A DNA stretch of 7,121 nucleotides, taken from NCBI GenBank assembly GCA_905206195.1, contig CAJLGN010000065.1, forward strand, positions 1 to 7,121. Reading direction: 5' to 3'. This stretch comes from an uncultured Roseburia sp. (GTDB taxonomy: Bacteria > Bacillota > Clostridia > Lachnospirales > Lachnospiraceae). Of the stretch, positions 6,683 to 7,121 are shown piece after piece. Both the position numbers and the translations under genes were made by a program. The notes below the pieces were generated by a model that did no database searches, was not told the DNA's origin, and was given only the letters and a program-made list of their open reading frames with translations. Every line of letters starts with the position of its first letter. Within the stretch, counting starts at the first letter, position 1.

Positions 6683-7121
6683 ATGTTAGAAGTAGGGACA
6701 AAGGCACCGGCGTTTGCGCTGGCAGATCAGAATGGAACCATTCACACACTGGAGGAGTACAGGGGAAAGAAAGTGATTTTGTATTTTTACCCGAGGGACA
6801 ACACACCGGCGTGTACAAAGCAGGCGTGCGGATTTGGAGAATTCTATCCCCAGTTTTTGGAGAAGGGTGCAGTGGTGTTGGGCGTGAGCAAGGACAGCGT
6901 CGCCTCCCACAAGAAGTTTGAGGAGAAATACAACCTGCCGTTTACGCTTTTGTCGGATACGGAGCTCTCCGCAATCAAGGCATATGATGTGTGGCAGGAG
7001 AAGAAGCTTTACGGGAAGATCGGATTTGGGGTGGTGCGCACGACCTATCTGATCGATGAGAATGGGGGCATCGAGAAGGTGTTCGAGAAAGTAAAGGCCG
7101 CAGAGAAGCCAGCACAGATGC
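6683..7121 (+). CDS. bcp: BCP-type thiol peroxidase (peroxiredoxin), 3'-truncated by window edge
   Basis: Reduces hydrogen peroxide and organic hydroperoxides using thioredoxin as electron donor; cytoplasmic. The ATG has a perfect AGGAGG (6671-6676) 6 nt upstream, and 146 residues are visible before the window ends; the family is usually about 150-160, so only the last few residues are missing. The active site reads PRDNTPACTKQAC at 37-49: Cys44 is the peroxidatic cysteine within the conserved T-P-x-C motif, and Cys49, five residues on, is the resolving cysteine of the atypical two-cysteine BCP class. Arg119 in GVVRTTYLID is the conserved arginine that helps activate the thiol. The gene lies 13 nt after the ABC-F ATPase and is most likely on the same transcript. 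No truncation other than the window edge and no frameshift is seen. Confidence 0.94.
   Translation, partial: MLEVGTKAPAFALADQNGTIHTLEEYRGKKVILYFYPRDNTPACTKQACGFGEFYPQFLEKGAVVLGVSKDSVASHKKFEEKYNLPFTLLSDTELSAIKAYDVWQEKKLYGKIGFGVVRTTYLIDENGGIEKVFEKVKAAEKPAQM

Noticed and set aside
1..7121. CRISPR arrays, insertion sequences, toxin-antitoxin pairs, tRNA genes or phage attachment sites
   Set aside because: I saw no regularly spaced direct repeats, terminal inverted repeats, transposase motifs or tRNA-like cloverleaf sequences; all genes are chromosomal housekeeping or signalling types on one strand.

Overview
The window reads as ordinary chromosomal DNA from a Gram-positive anaerobe of the class Clostridia, most likely a fairly GC-rich member of the Lachnospiraceae. 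The reasons are strong purine-rich ribosome binding sites (AGGAGG, GGGGAG) ahead of most genes, tight same-strand packing, and the combination of a clostridial-type ATP-dependent phosphofructokinase, a stand-alone small alarmone synthetase and a Uup-type ABC-F ATPase. This taxonomic call is inferred from protein recall and gene style; no search was run. No mobile element, CRISPR array, tRNA or rRNA was seen.

Layout, all on the + strand: (1) 1-684, the 3' two thirds of 6-phosphofructokinase (pfkA), cut by the window edge and followed by a probable intrinsic terminator at 703-736. (2) 757-1554, a SpoU/TrmH-family RNA 2'-O-ribose methyltransferase, followed after 15 nt by a small uncharacterised protein (1570-1833). 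(3) A 167-nt gap with a good extended -10 promoter and a leader of about 107 nt that can fold. (4) 2001-2672, a small (p)ppGpp synthetase, whose end overlaps by 11 nt the GTG start of a seven-helix membrane protein with a degenerate GGDEF domain and an intact EAL domain (2662-4623). (5) After an 87-nt gap, a Uup-like ABC-F ATPase (4711-6669), then 13 nt later the start of a BCP-type peroxiredoxin (6683-7121), cut by the right edge.

The genes do not form one obvious pathway. The most suggestive arrangement is the overlapping pair of an alarmone synthetase and a probable c-di-GMP phosphodiesterase, which places the synthesis of one nucleotide second messenger and the breakdown of another on one transcript under one visible promoter. 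The ABC-F ATPase (ribosome) and peroxiredoxin (peroxide defence) further down may be stress-related passengers on the same or a following transcript. I see no clearly new multi-gene system; most genes belong to well-known families, with one small protein of unknown function.
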